From CAZCWX01 sp964502465 (GTDB lineage: Bacteria; Desulfobacterota; Binatia; Bin18), in NCBI GenBank assembly GCA_964502465.1, contig CAZCWX010000398.1, positions 1-8,932 of the forward strand: 8,932 bases of DNA, read 5' to 3'. The translations under genes and the position numbers were made by a program. Each line of letters starts with the position of its first letter. Positions within the stretch are counted from its first letter, which is position 1. Shown here piece after piece: positions 1-6,719 of the stretch. The notes under the pieces were generated by a model. That model made no database searches, had not been told where the DNA came from, and saw only the letters and a program-made list of their open reading frames with translations.

Positions 1-761
1 AGAGGAATGATAAACACCCCACGCTCCTCCGCATTTTGCGGGGTGACGCCATAGGGTGCCAAAATACCCTTTAATTCTTCTCCTAAGTCCTCTACATTGG
101 CGTGCTCGATACGAAAAACTTTTGTATGTAAGTCACGGAAGGTGTCGGTGTCGAAGGCACGGACGAGTTCCTTCATGCGCGTCACATTTGAGGCGAGATC
201 GGTAATAATCACCAGATTGCCGCGTGGATACGCAATGACGTCGCCTCCCGGAGAGATGAAGGGTTGGAGGACTTTTGCCATCTCTTCAGCTGCCAGATGT
301 TCGATCCTGACCAATTCAATGATAAAGGCATCTTCAACTGCGGCACTCCGTCGTTCAGCAGCACCTACGGTTAATGCCGATTTGGTCTTTGCTTCACCCA
401 CAGGCGCGATCTGATACATATCGCCAATTTTGACCGCCGCAATACCACTACTGCGGAGTATTTGGTGGAAGAGCGGAAAAAGATCGCGGCGAGCGATTTT
501 GCCGGTGGTACGAATCGTCACTTGTCCTTGTACGCGTGGATCGATGATATAGTTAATACCGAGCGCGGTCGCCAAACTGTGAATCACCTCACGGATATCA
601 GCACCCTCAAAATTGAGCACCACCGCCTCATCTGCTTCTGAAGCGACCTTTGGGCTGGGGGCTTCTTGCGCTTCGCTGCTCAGCAGTTGCATCCATAGAG
701 CAGCTGTCGCGAGAGCTCCTATGAACAGCATGGCGGCAACGCTGGTTTTCCGCAGTCTCAT
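1..761 (-). CDS. gspD: Type II secretion system secretin GspD (N-terminal part, runs off left edge)
   Basis: This is the outer-membrane secretin of the T2SS, which forms the multimeric channel for folded exoproteins. The ATG is at 761-759 and 253 complete codons are visible. Residues 1 to about 32 are a signal peptide: basic MRLRK, then a hydrophobic core. There is no lipobox cysteine. Residues ~46-120 form the N0 domain (VVLNFEGADIREVIHSLA, then NYIIDPRVQGQVTIR). Residues ~145-207 form N1 (IIELVRIEHLAAEEMAKVL through VIITDLASNVTRM). N2 begins near 213 (TKVFRIEHANVEDLGEEL). The remaining N domains and the amyloid-like secretin domain lie beyond the window. Its ATG overlaps the gspC stop as ATGA, with a purine-rich GGAAGGTGAGG just upstream, so translation is probably coupled. 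PilQ of type IV pili is a less likely alternative; the linked GspG and GspF argue for T2SS, although the L-M-C-D block parallels pilM-Q. Confidence 0.93.
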   Translation of the reverse strand, partial: MRLRKTSVAAMLFIGALATAALWMQLLSSEAQEAPSPKVASEADEAVVLNFEGADIREVIHSLATALGINYIIDPRVQGQVTIRTTGKIARRDLFPLFHQILRSSGIAAVKIGDMYQIAPVGEAKTKSALTVGAAERRSAAVEDAFIIELVRIEHLAAEEMAKVLQPFISPGGDVIAYPRGNLVIITDLASNVTRMKELVRAFDTDTFRDLHTKVFRIEHANVEDLGEELKGILAPYGVTPQNAEERGVFIIP

Positions 762-1507
762 TCCTCACCTTCCTCCCCCGCTACTTCTCCCTCTTCAGCC
801 GATGGGGGTTCGACTTCCTGGTTCTCCGCTTCCTGACGGATGTTTTGCCGCCTGATCTGCCGGAGGCGTCGTTGCAGTTGTTGAATGTTTTGCCGGATCG
901 CTTGGGTCTCATCCGTTATCTCGCCTCCAGCTGCCACTGCTCGGGCCTGCCGAGCCCTGGCGAGGGAGGGAACAGCCTGAGCCACCGGAGGGATCAAGCG
1001 TGGCGCTCTGGCCGCTGTACCGCTGTCAATGACCATCAAAGGGAGGCTCACCTCCTCTCCCTCTTGTCCAAGGGTGAGCGTCGCTTGCAACGGCATCACC
1101 TCAACCAGGTGGTAAGATCCCAGCGTTTCTCCTTTTCGCACCCGGACGGCCTTTCCCCCTTGAGAAGAGTCTACAAAAAAAGCCTCTTCGTGATCGGGAA
1201 ATAGCACCACCCCGACAAGTTTGAGGTGCGCAGGCGGGGGAACAGATGCCGCGGTTGGCTGTACTTCTTCAGTCGCACGGCTGCGGCTTGGAGAAAAGAG
1301 GTCTTTCTCAGTAATCACCTGTGCAAGCTGTTTACCGATAGCAGGTACAGGGGCAGGAGCGAACCGCAGGGGTGCTTCTTCCGGTAGCTGGGACTGAGGA
1401 GCAACGGTCAGTGTCGGCGGCGTCCGACGCCACGTCTCAACAATGCGCCACAGGAATACGATCGCGATAAAAAATAACAGTAGGTGAATAAATCGCCGAA
1501 TGCGCAT
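758..1507 (-). CDS. gspC: GspC-like inner-membrane connector protein of the T2SS
   Basis: 249 aa. GspC links the inner-membrane platform to the secretin through its periplasmic HR domain, which contacts GspD N0. Visible parts: a short basic N-terminus and one membrane segment (about residues 7-20). A linker holds the family-typical ITEKDLFSPSR (residues 65-75). A beta-rich HR/PulC domain spans about 93-158, beginning LKLVGVVLFPDHEEAFF. There is no C-terminal PDZ domain. A low-complexity Ala/Pro/Arg linker leads instead to a Gln/Arg-rich predicted coiled coil (about 198-228) and a strongly acidic tail (AEEGEVAGEEGEE). Some GspC proteins are known to carry a coiled coil in place of PDZ. The ATG lies 2 nt after the gspM stop with AGGGA upstream, and the stop overlaps gspD. 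A PilP-like assignment is possible, but HR-GspC is preferred. Confidence 0.85.
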   Translation of the reverse strand: MRIRRFIHLLLFFIAIVFLWRIVETWRRTPPTLTVAPQSQLPEEAPLRFAPAPVPAIGKQLAQVITEKDLFSPSRSRATEEVQPTAASVPPPAHLKLVGVVLFPDHEEAFFVDSSQGGKAVRVRKGETLGSYHLVEVMPLQATLTLGQEGEEVSLPLMVIDSGTAARAPRLIPPVAQAVPSLARARQARAVAAGGEITDETQAIRQNIQQLQRRLRQIRRQNIRQEAENQEVEPPSAEEGEVAGEEGEE

Positions 1508-1509
1508 TA

Positions 1510-2133
1510 CTATCCCTGCACAGAAGCGACGGTTTCCGACCCTTGCATGACCCCAGCCACTTCCAGGGTAATGGTGAGGGGAAAGGTCTGTAGCCCTCTC
1601 CGAGCCCGAGCGGCGCGCAGTCCATAGGTCCCCCGCACTTCCAGGGTCGCCACGGCCAACCGCCAGTCCCCATACTCAATGCCAGTCAAAAAACTTGCCA
1701 CTGCCGACAAATCTCCTCGCAGGGTGACTTGCACGGCCGTTTTGCGAAATTCGCCGAGCGGCTCATCTCGCATGACCTGCGTTGTGACCAGTTCAAGACC
1801 GCTCTCAGTAGCCAGCTTCTGAATGCGTTCTTGCAAATGCGCAGCCGCCAGAGAAGGCGTCTCACCCGGAATCAGGTTTCGTTTGGTTTCGACAAAGCGT
1901 TGTTGCAACACGCGGACCTGCTCGGCGATTTGCGTTGCCCGGTCTCGCTGACGCTGCATTTTCGACACACGCTGCGCATCTTGTTCGATCTGCTCCTCAA
2001 GTTGAGCGGTGTAGACAAAATAGGGCTCAACGACCCCGTAGCGGACGACCACGAGCAGGAACGCCACAAGCGTGGCACCCGCCAGGGTACGCTCGCGCGT
2101 TGACAGACGATACCAGAATTGCGTCAGCCGCAT
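1510..2133 (-). CDS. gspM: GspM-type (PilO-like) inner-membrane platform protein
   Basis: 207 aa bitopic protein of the T2SS assembly platform, expected to pair with GspL. The sequence shows a short cytoplasmic N-terminus, one transmembrane helix (about residues 19-39), and a charged coiled coil (about 42-86, heptad-like AQLEEQIEQDAQRVSKMQRQ). A C-terminal ferredoxin-like periplasmic domain follows (about 99-195): a helix AAAHLQERIQKLATESGLEL, beta strands, helix LSAVASFLTGIE, then strands LAVATLEVRG and LTITLEVAGVM. This domain order and length match GspM and PilO. The start codon lies inside the 3' end of gspL (10-nt overlap) with AGGTGG five nt upstream, indicating coupling. Primary sequence in this family is poorly conserved, so the call rests on domain order plus position between gspL and gspC. 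Confidence 0.82.
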   Translation of the reverse strand: MRLTQFWYRLSTRERTLAGATLVAFLLVVVRYGVVEPYFVYTAQLEEQIEQDAQRVSKMQRQRDRATQIAEQVRVLQQRFVETKRNLIPGETPSLAAAHLQERIQKLATESGLELVTTQVMRDEPLGEFRKTAVQVTLRGDLSAVASFLTGIEYGDWRLAVATLEVRGTYGLRAARARRGLQTFPLTITLEVAGVMQGSETVASVQG

Positions 2134-3542
2134 GGTTCCACCTGAGCGCCAAGGGTAAAGGTTTCTCCGTTGGCCGTTTTGGTGAATGGGGCTTTCGGCG
2201 CCACATTACGCAGACATGGCGAACCTTCAAGCAGCGCAACCAGGTCAGATGCGGACCTCGCCGCCACCCCGCTCAGTTCAACACCTCCATCCTTGTAACG
2301 AAAGTTTGTGAGATAGACGTCTGTAGAAACGAGTTCAGAAAGATTGCCCAACAAGGGGAGGAGGCGTCTTCGCGTTGTTTCCTCGAGCAGTTGGAGACGT
2401 TCCTTGAGGCGGCCGGCCTCTTCTTCTTGCGCCTGCACCTGGCGGACTTCAGGGTCAAGCGCGGCAATTGCTCGCGTCAGGGTTCCGAGGATCCGGCGTT
2501 CTTGCACGACCACACCCACGGCCCAGCCTGCGCCCAGCAGCAGAATAAGACCAGCAAGCACGAGCGTCAATGGAGATAAGCGTTTTTCTCGATGTCCACG
2601 TTTATCTGGTGGCAGGACGTTCACCTCAACTGCCGCTTCACCAACCGCCTGCAACGCCGCCCCCAGAGCTGGGAGTGCCCCAGCAGGCCAAGGTTCTTCC
2701 TCGGTACGAGTCAGACGGGGCAGAACAAGGGGAGCGAGATCCCGTGTTACCTCTATCGGCAGCGGCAGTGCTCCATTGCCGCCATCAGTAAAGATCTCTA
2801 CCTCAGACAGTGATGTTCCAGGCAACGCGCGCGCGATTCCTTGGGAGAGAAGCTCCATAACCTCTTCCTGGCTCTGTGCTTGAGTACGCGGGAACAGCAG
2901 GCTGGCGGCAAGGCGCTTGTTCTCGACAAAGCAGAGTTCAACCTCACCGTTCTCCATTGACACGATTACACGCGGCACCTCAACCGGGAGATCACAGAAT
3001 GCCAACGTATTTGCCAAAGCAGTAGTGCTGAGCGTAATCATTTGGGGGCGGACCTGTGCGTACGCCAGCAGTTCGAGGTATTCATCCACCTCGCGACGAG
3101 GGAGGCAGAAAATTATCACCCCAATTCGTCGTTCTTCTCCGCCAATGTCAGAGGTGAGAAAGTCGTAGTAGATCTCTTCTTTGGGAAATGGCAGCAGCCG
3201 CTCTACCTCATAGTCAATAACCTGCCTGAGTGACCCACGCGCTGTCTCCGGTACGATCAAGCGGCTGACGCAGGCTGAATGACGAGGCAAACACAGCACG
3301 ATTTGATCTGGGGTGACATGAATCTCTTCGAGGAACTGCGTGAGGGCAAGGTTGAACGCGTCGGTACGCTCTTTCCCCGACACCGGAAGCGGCAGAGTGC
3401 GAGCGTGTCGAAGGCTCACACGGAAGAACCGTTTCGCAATATGGACGAAAGCAACTTCTTGTATGCCAACGGCAACACCGAGGCCATCAAGGTAGTCGAT
3501 CCGCGTGAGGCGCTGGGCTGTGGTAGCAAGGTCCACTTCCAT
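2124..3542 (-). CDS. gspL: GspL-type platform protein, PilM-PilN-like fusion
   Basis: 472 aa from the ATG at 3542. In T2SS, GspL recruits the GspE ATPase to the inner membrane. Residues 1 to about 295 form an actin-like cytoplasmic domain with PilM-type features: IVLCLPRHSACVSRLIVP, and YEVERLLPFPKEEIYYDF (about 111-128). Next comes VEVNVLPPDKR (about 305-315), matching the INLLP motif at the N-terminus of PilN. A transmembrane helix (about 323-346) follows, then a coiled coil (about 365-393) and a small ferredoxin-like periplasmic domain (VYLTNFRYKDGGVELSGVA onward). The frame stays open upstream to a TTG at 3572 that would overlap gspG by 13 nt. The ATG was chosen because GAGGAGGA sits directly before it and it leaves a 17-nt gap after gspG. 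It overlaps gspM by 10 nt. Confidence 0.88.
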   Translation of the reverse strand: MEVDLATTAQRLTRIDYLDGLGVAVGIQEVAFVHIAKRFFRVSLRHARTLPLPVSGKERTDAFNLALTQFLEEIHVTPDQIVLCLPRHSACVSRLIVPETARGSLRQVIDYEVERLLPFPKEEIYYDFLTSDIGGEERRIGVIIFCLPRREVDEYLELLAYAQVRPQMITLSTTALANTLAFCDLPVEVPRVIVSMENGEVELCFVENKRLAASLLFPRTQAQSQEEVMELLSQGIARALPGTSLSEVEIFTDGGNGALPLPIEVTRDLAPLVLPRLTRTEEEPWPAGALPALGAALQAVGEAAVEVNVLPPDKRGHREKRLSPLTLVLAGLILLLGAGWAVGVVVQERRILGTLTRAIAALDPEVRQVQAQEEEAGRLKERLQLLEETTRRRLLPLLGNLSELVSTDVYLTNFRYKDGGVELSGVAARSASDLVALLEGSPCLRNVAPKAPFTKTANGETFTLGAQVEPCG

Positions 3543-3559
3543 TCCTCCTCGGTGTGGTT

Positions 3560-3988
3560 TTACCCCTCCCAACTCTTGATGTCGGCATTGTCTTCATTGC
3601 CGCCAGCAACCCCATCTGCACCATAAGAGGAGAGTTCATACGGTTCCTGTTCACCTGGACTGCGGTAGACATAGGGGTTCCCCCAGGGATCGCGTGGGAT
3701 TTCCTTCCTGAGGTACGGCCCGTCCCAGCGCTCGACACCGGACGGACGTTGGCGCAAGGCATCAAGCCCTTCTTGGCTGGTCGGGTAGCGGCCAACATCC
3801 AGGCGGAAGGTATCCAACGCCGTTCCAAACATTTCGATCTGTGCTCTCGCCGCTTTCGTTTTGGCTTTTTCTTCCTGACGAATGAAGCGAGGAGCCACCA
3901 GTGACGCCAACAACCCAATAATAACCATGACCACAAGGAGTTCGATTAACGTGAACCCGGCTTGGGAGCTTTTCTTGGTTGTCACCAT
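3560..3988 (-). CDS. gspG: Type II secretion system major pseudopilin GspG
   Basis: 142 aa, normal length for the family. GspG polymerises into the periplasmic pseudopilus that drives substrate through the secretin. The class III leader is clear: a ten-residue basic stretch ends at G11, followed by FTLIELLVV. Cleavage would therefore occur between G11 and F12, with the essential Glu at mature position 5 (E16) and the hydrophobic assembly helix at about 12-33. The C-terminal globular domain has the GspG signature (DVGRYPTSQEGLDAL, WDGPYLRKEIPRDPWGNPYVY) and an Asp-rich loop, YGADGVAGGNEDNADI, at the place where GspG proteins bind calcium. The Shine-Dalgarno (TAAGGAG, 6 nt spacing) is the best in the cluster, fitting the need for many copies. 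It lies 84 nt downstream of gspF and 17 nt before gspL. Confidence 0.97.
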   Translation of the reverse strand: MVTTKKSSQAGFTLIELLVVMVIIGLLASLVAPRFIRQEEKAKTKAARAQIEMFGTALDTFRLDVGRYPTSQEGLDALRQRPSGVERWDGPYLRKEIPRDPWGNPYVYRSPGEQEPYELSSYGADGVAGGNEDNADIKSWEG

Positions 3989-4072
3989 ACCATCTCCTTA
4001 CTGAGCAAGATCAGTTCGATAAAATGAAAGAATCACTATTGACAGTGTGTACCCAGCTCCCCCTCTCGCTCG

Positions 4073-5305
4073 CTAGAACGGGACATCATTGATGCTGAAT
4101 ACTGCAGAAAGCATAGAGATCACCACAAACCCGACAACCAAGCCCATCACCAAAATAAGCATTGGTTCAATCAAAGAGGTCAGACGTTTCACCTGGTTAT
4201 ACGTATCACGTTCATAATACTCAGCCACACGCACGAGCATATCATCGAGACGACCAGTCTCTTCGCCAACACTCACCATCTGCAACGCTAGCGTGGGGAA
4301 GACTCCGCTGCGACTCAAGGGACCAGCAATCCCCTGGCCTTCTCGTACACCGACTTTGACTTCTCTGAGAGCGCGACTGACCATTTCGTTTCCGGCCACT
4401 TCTTGCACTATCTCAAGCGCCGGGAGTAAGGGGACGCCACTTTTGAGCAAAGTCCCAAGGGTGCGTGCAAATCGCGCAACCTCACGCTTCCGTAACAGTT
4501 GACCAAACACCAGAAGACGGAGCTGCCACCGGTCCCACGCGAAGCGCCCTTGCGGAGTTGACAGATATTGTCTCACCCCTAACCACATCCCTATTCCCAC
4601 AAGCAAGAACACCCACCAGTATACACGCAAGCCATGGCTCAGGCCCATAAGCATGCGTGTCGAGGGGGGTAATGCCTGACCAACATCACCAAAGATCGCG
4701 GCAAATTTTGGCAATACATAAGTTAGCAAAATCACGACAGAGAGTCCGCCCACCACAGTCAGTAGAATAGGATATGTTAAAGCGGACTTGATCTCGTCTT
4801 GCACTTGCTGGGCACGCTCGAGATACTCGGCTAGGCGCTGTAAGGTCGTGTCGAGAAATCCCCCAAGTTCACCAGCCTTCACCATATTGACGTACAGAGG
4901 GGGAAAAATCTTCGGATATTCAGCGAGCGCCTCAGTCAAAGATTTGCCTTGCTGGACAGCGCGGAGGATTTGTCCGACTGCTTTTTTCAGTTCAGCTTTC
5001 TCGGTTAACCCAGTCAGAACGGAAAGCGCCCGGTCAAGAGGTAAGCCGGCCGCAATCAGGGTCTCGAGTTCTTGCGTCAGGATGAGCAGATCACGCTGCC
5101 GCACAATCCCGCTTCCTGGCAGGGTCGGTAAGAAATCCCAGGAGAAGGTCGCCTTAGATTTTTCCTGGCCGGGGAGGACGACTCGCAGAGGAAGATATCC
5201 CTGTTCGTGTAGCCGGGAGACCACTACCCGTTCCTCGCCTGCTTCCATGATTCCTTCAATGACTTTCCCCTGGGGAGTCGTGGCCTGATAATGAAACTGA
5301 GGCAT
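4073..5305 (-). CDS. gspF: Type II secretion system inner-membrane platform protein GspF
   Basis: 410 aa polytopic core of the inner-membrane platform (GspF/PilC family). The N-terminus holds the small domain FHYQATTPQGKVIEG. Two homologous T2SSF domains follow at about residues 76-199 and 278-400. The internal duplication is visible as LTQELETLIAAGLPLDRAL against FARTLGTLLKSGVPLLPAL. Conserved MVKAGELGGFLD (141-152) pairs with MVSVGEETGRLDD (343-355). Three membrane segments are seen: about 178-200, 229-248 and 380-403. AAAAAAGGGAG precedes the ATG by 6-7 nt. It is the first visible gene of the secretion cluster and its usual neighbour gspE is not upstream; a luciferase-like oxidoreductase gene is. 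PilC of type IV pili is the close alternative, excluded mainly by the adjacent GspG. Confidence 0.95.
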   Translation of the reverse strand: MPQFHYQATTPQGKVIEGIMEAGEERVVVSRLHEQGYLPLRVVLPGQEKSKATFSWDFLPTLPGSGIVRQRDLLILTQELETLIAAGLPLDRALSVLTGLTEKAELKKAVGQILRAVQQGKSLTEALAEYPKIFPPLYVNMVKAGELGGFLDTTLQRLAEYLERAQQVQDEIKSALTYPILLTVVGGLSVVILLTYVLPKFAAIFGDVGQALPPSTRMLMGLSHGLRVYWWVFLLVGIGMWLGVRQYLSTPQGRFAWDRWQLRLLVFGQLLRKREVARFARTLGTLLKSGVPLLPALEIVQEVAGNEMVSRALREVKVGVREGQGIAGPLSRSGVFPTLALQMVSVGEETGRLDDMLVRVAEYYERDTYNQVKRLTSLIEPMLILVMGLVVGFVVISMLSAVFSINDVPF

Positions 5306-5339
5306 AGCGTCTCCCTTTTTTGTTCTGCGCTCTGTGAGC

Positions 5340-5367
5340 GGCTATCCAGGAGTCTCCTGGTTGTCAA
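5340..5367 (-). promoter_or_regulatory. Candidate gspF promoter (TTGACA -35) with a palindrome in the spacer
   Basis: On the minus strand a perfect TTGACA lies at 5367-5362, in the only intergenic space upstream of gspF. It is followed by a 15-bp perfect inverted repeat CCAGGAG-A-CTCCTGG (5360-5346), then ATAGCC (5345-5340), a poor -10 match at 16-17 bp spacing. A consensus -35, weak -10 and a palindrome inside the spacer would suit a regulated promoter. Start-site prediction is weak, so this is a candidate only. Confidence 0.35.
5346..5360. repeat. 15-bp inverted repeat CCAGGAG-N-CTCCTGG
   Basis: This is a perfect 7-bp inverted repeat around one central base in the 104-nt space between the oxidoreductase stop and the gspF start. 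As RNA it could only form a short hairpin of about 5-6 bp. It has no adjacent U-run on either strand, so it is not a convincing terminator. Its place directly after a TTGACA suggests an operator. Confidence 0.5.
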
Positions 5368-5409
5368 CGTAAATGTAAAAACGAGGGTTTCGTAGTCGGT
5401 TGCAAACAG

Positions 5410-6663
5410 CTAACGGACTGTCCTATTACCCTTTTGCCGATAGCGCGGCAGCACCTGTGAGCCAAAAATTTCCAGCTGTTTGCGCAATTCCGCACGGGAG
5501 AGTAATCCCTGATCGAATAGCCAAGCGAACCATTCTGGATTGACGGTTTCTACTAATTCATCCATCCCTTCTATTACTGTGTCCACCGAACCAGCATACA
5601 GGTAGCGAGCCCGTCTCATGCGATCGACGGTCCACTCCTGCGCTGGTAAAGGCAGAGATGGATAGACGATCTCATCCTCGGGAAACCGAAAGGCTTCCCA
5701 GAATCCGAAGTGTCCCCAGAACCGTTTGTATCCAACACCAACCAACCCATGTTCTGCTAACCGCTCGGCCGCACGGATAGTATCAGCAAAGTATACTTGA
5801 CGGAGCACCCCAATACCTTCACCCAAAGCTAGCCAACGTCCAGCTCGACCAGCTTCTTCGACATGGACCCTAGCCAGATGTCGCACCTGTTCAGGTCGCG
5901 ACAGGAGAATCATCGGAGTGACGCCTTCGCGTGCACACCAGCGGATCGTCGATTCACTCACGGAGAACGCCTGGAAAAGCGGCGGGTGCGGTTTCTGGTA
6001 CGGTTTTGGTACCACAGTAATCTTCTGTACGCGCCCTTGGGCATCGACTTCTCCAACTGCACCATAGTCACGGGTCCATTGATGCGGCGGCCATAGTGTT
6101 CCTGTGTTATATGGGTACGGATATTCGTAAAACTCGCCGCGAAACCGAAAAGGCTCGTCCGTCCAGGCGAGTTTCAGAATGTGATACACCTCCTCAAACG
6201 CGCGGCGGTTGGTGTCATCAAGCTGCGAATGGTCACTGATAGTCGCAGAGATATTGATCTTCTGGGCCATTTGATCGAGCCAACGCTGCTGATAGCCGCG
6301 GGCAAATCCGACAAACGACCGTCCTTTCGTTAACTGGTCGAGCCAGGCGGTAGTAATGGCTAAACGGAGGGGATCCCAGCCAGGCAACACATAACCAATA
6401 GGACCAACTTTTATACGCTGAGTGTGCAGCGCAACATAGAGCAAAAATTCTGGCGGCCCACCGACTTCGAACCCCTCGCTGTGCAGGTGGTGCTCAGGAA
6501 AGGCAACCGCATCAAAGCCTACCTCCTCTGCCAGACGCACCAGTTCGACAACTTCCTCAAACATGATCTGCCAACGGTCGGTATGATGCGCAATCGGACG
6601 CAGTTTTTTTCTTTCTGCCAAGGGTGCAGGAATCGTCGGGAGTAAAAACAGTATGAATTTCAT
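5410..6663 (-). CDS. LLM-class (bacterial luciferase-like) flavin-dependent monooxygenase
   Basis: 417 aa, predicted cytoplasmic TIM-barrel oxidoreductase that uses reduced FMN or F420; the substrate cannot be read from sequence. Family marks in order: N-terminal strand MKFILFLLPTIP; helix VELVRLAEEVGFDAVAFPEHHLHSEG (about 39-64, split here by family-conserved EHH at 57-59); GPIGYVLPGWDPLRLA; the conserved DQLTKGRSFVGFARG (109-123). Then VVPKPYQKPHPPLFQAFSVS (217-236), where PxQxPHPP is typical, and AGSVDTVIEGMDELVE near 357-372, the usual C-terminal G-x-DTV-E element. The length is somewhat above the 330-380 aa common in the family, with extra sequence at about 180-215. No obvious Shine-Dalgarno precedes the ATG. 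It lies 56 nt downstream of the DHS-like gene and about 100 nt upstream of gspF, with no visible functional tie to secretion. Confidence 0.9.
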   Translation of the reverse strand: MKFILFLLPTIPAPLAERKKLRPIAHHTDRWQIMFEEVVELVRLAEEVGFDAVAFPEHHLHSEGFEVGGPPEFLLYVALHTQRIKVGPIGYVLPGWDPLRLAITTAWLDQLTKGRSFVGFARGYQQRWLDQMAQKINISATISDHSQLDDTNRRAFEEVYHILKLAWTDEPFRFRGEFYEYPYPYNTGTLWPPHQWTRDYGAVGEVDAQGRVQKITVVPKPYQKPHPPLFQAFSVSESTIRWCAREGVTPMILLSRPEQVRHLARVHVEEAGRAGRWLALGEGIGVLRQVYFADTIRAAERLAEHGLVGVGYKRFWGHFGFWEAFRFPEDEIVYPSLPLPAQEWTVDRMRRARYLYAGSVDTVIEGMDELVETVNPEWFAWLFDQGLLSRAELRKQLEIFGSQVLPRYRQKGNRTVR

Positions 6664-6694
6664 GGCGCAAAAACCCGATGCTCAGAAATTTCCT

Positions 6695-6700
6695 ATTGTA
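6695..6700 (-). promoter_or_regulatory. Candidate -10 box for the luciferase-like gene
   Basis: The minus strand reads TACAAT at 6700-6695 (5 of 6 to TATAAT), about 32 nt before the ATG. The hexamer 17 bp upstream (ATGAAT) matches TTGACA at only three positions. The gene could instead be transcribed by read-through from the DHS-like gene 56 nt upstream. Confidence 0.3.
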
Positions 6701-6719
6701 CACCACTTTCTCGGGACAT

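Noticed and set aside
1935..2579. Plus-strand open frame of 214 residues
   Set aside because: It lies antisense to gspL and gspM, has no family resemblance and low-complexity Arg/Gln content, and arises from codon bias of the real genes.
2344..2883. Plus-strand open frame of 179 residues, Ser/Arg-rich
   Set aside because: Antisense shadow of gspL; composition is typical of an opposite-strand frame and no motif is seen.
3543..3572. TTG at 3572 as an alternative start of gspL, adding ten residues
   Set aside because: The extension would overlap gspG by 13 nt and has no family match, whereas the ATG at 3542 follows GAGGAGGA directly.
3989..4072. Separate gspG promoter or stem-loop in the gspF-gspG gap
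   Set aside because: Only a 4-bp repeat (CACT/AGTG) and AT-rich TTTTAT-like hexamers are seen; no -35/-10 pair of acceptable quality and spacing was found on the minus strand.
4788..5288. Plus-strand open frame of 166 residues opposite gspF
   Set aside because: Fully antisense to a clearly conserved gene; Ser/Arg/Thr-rich shadow composition.
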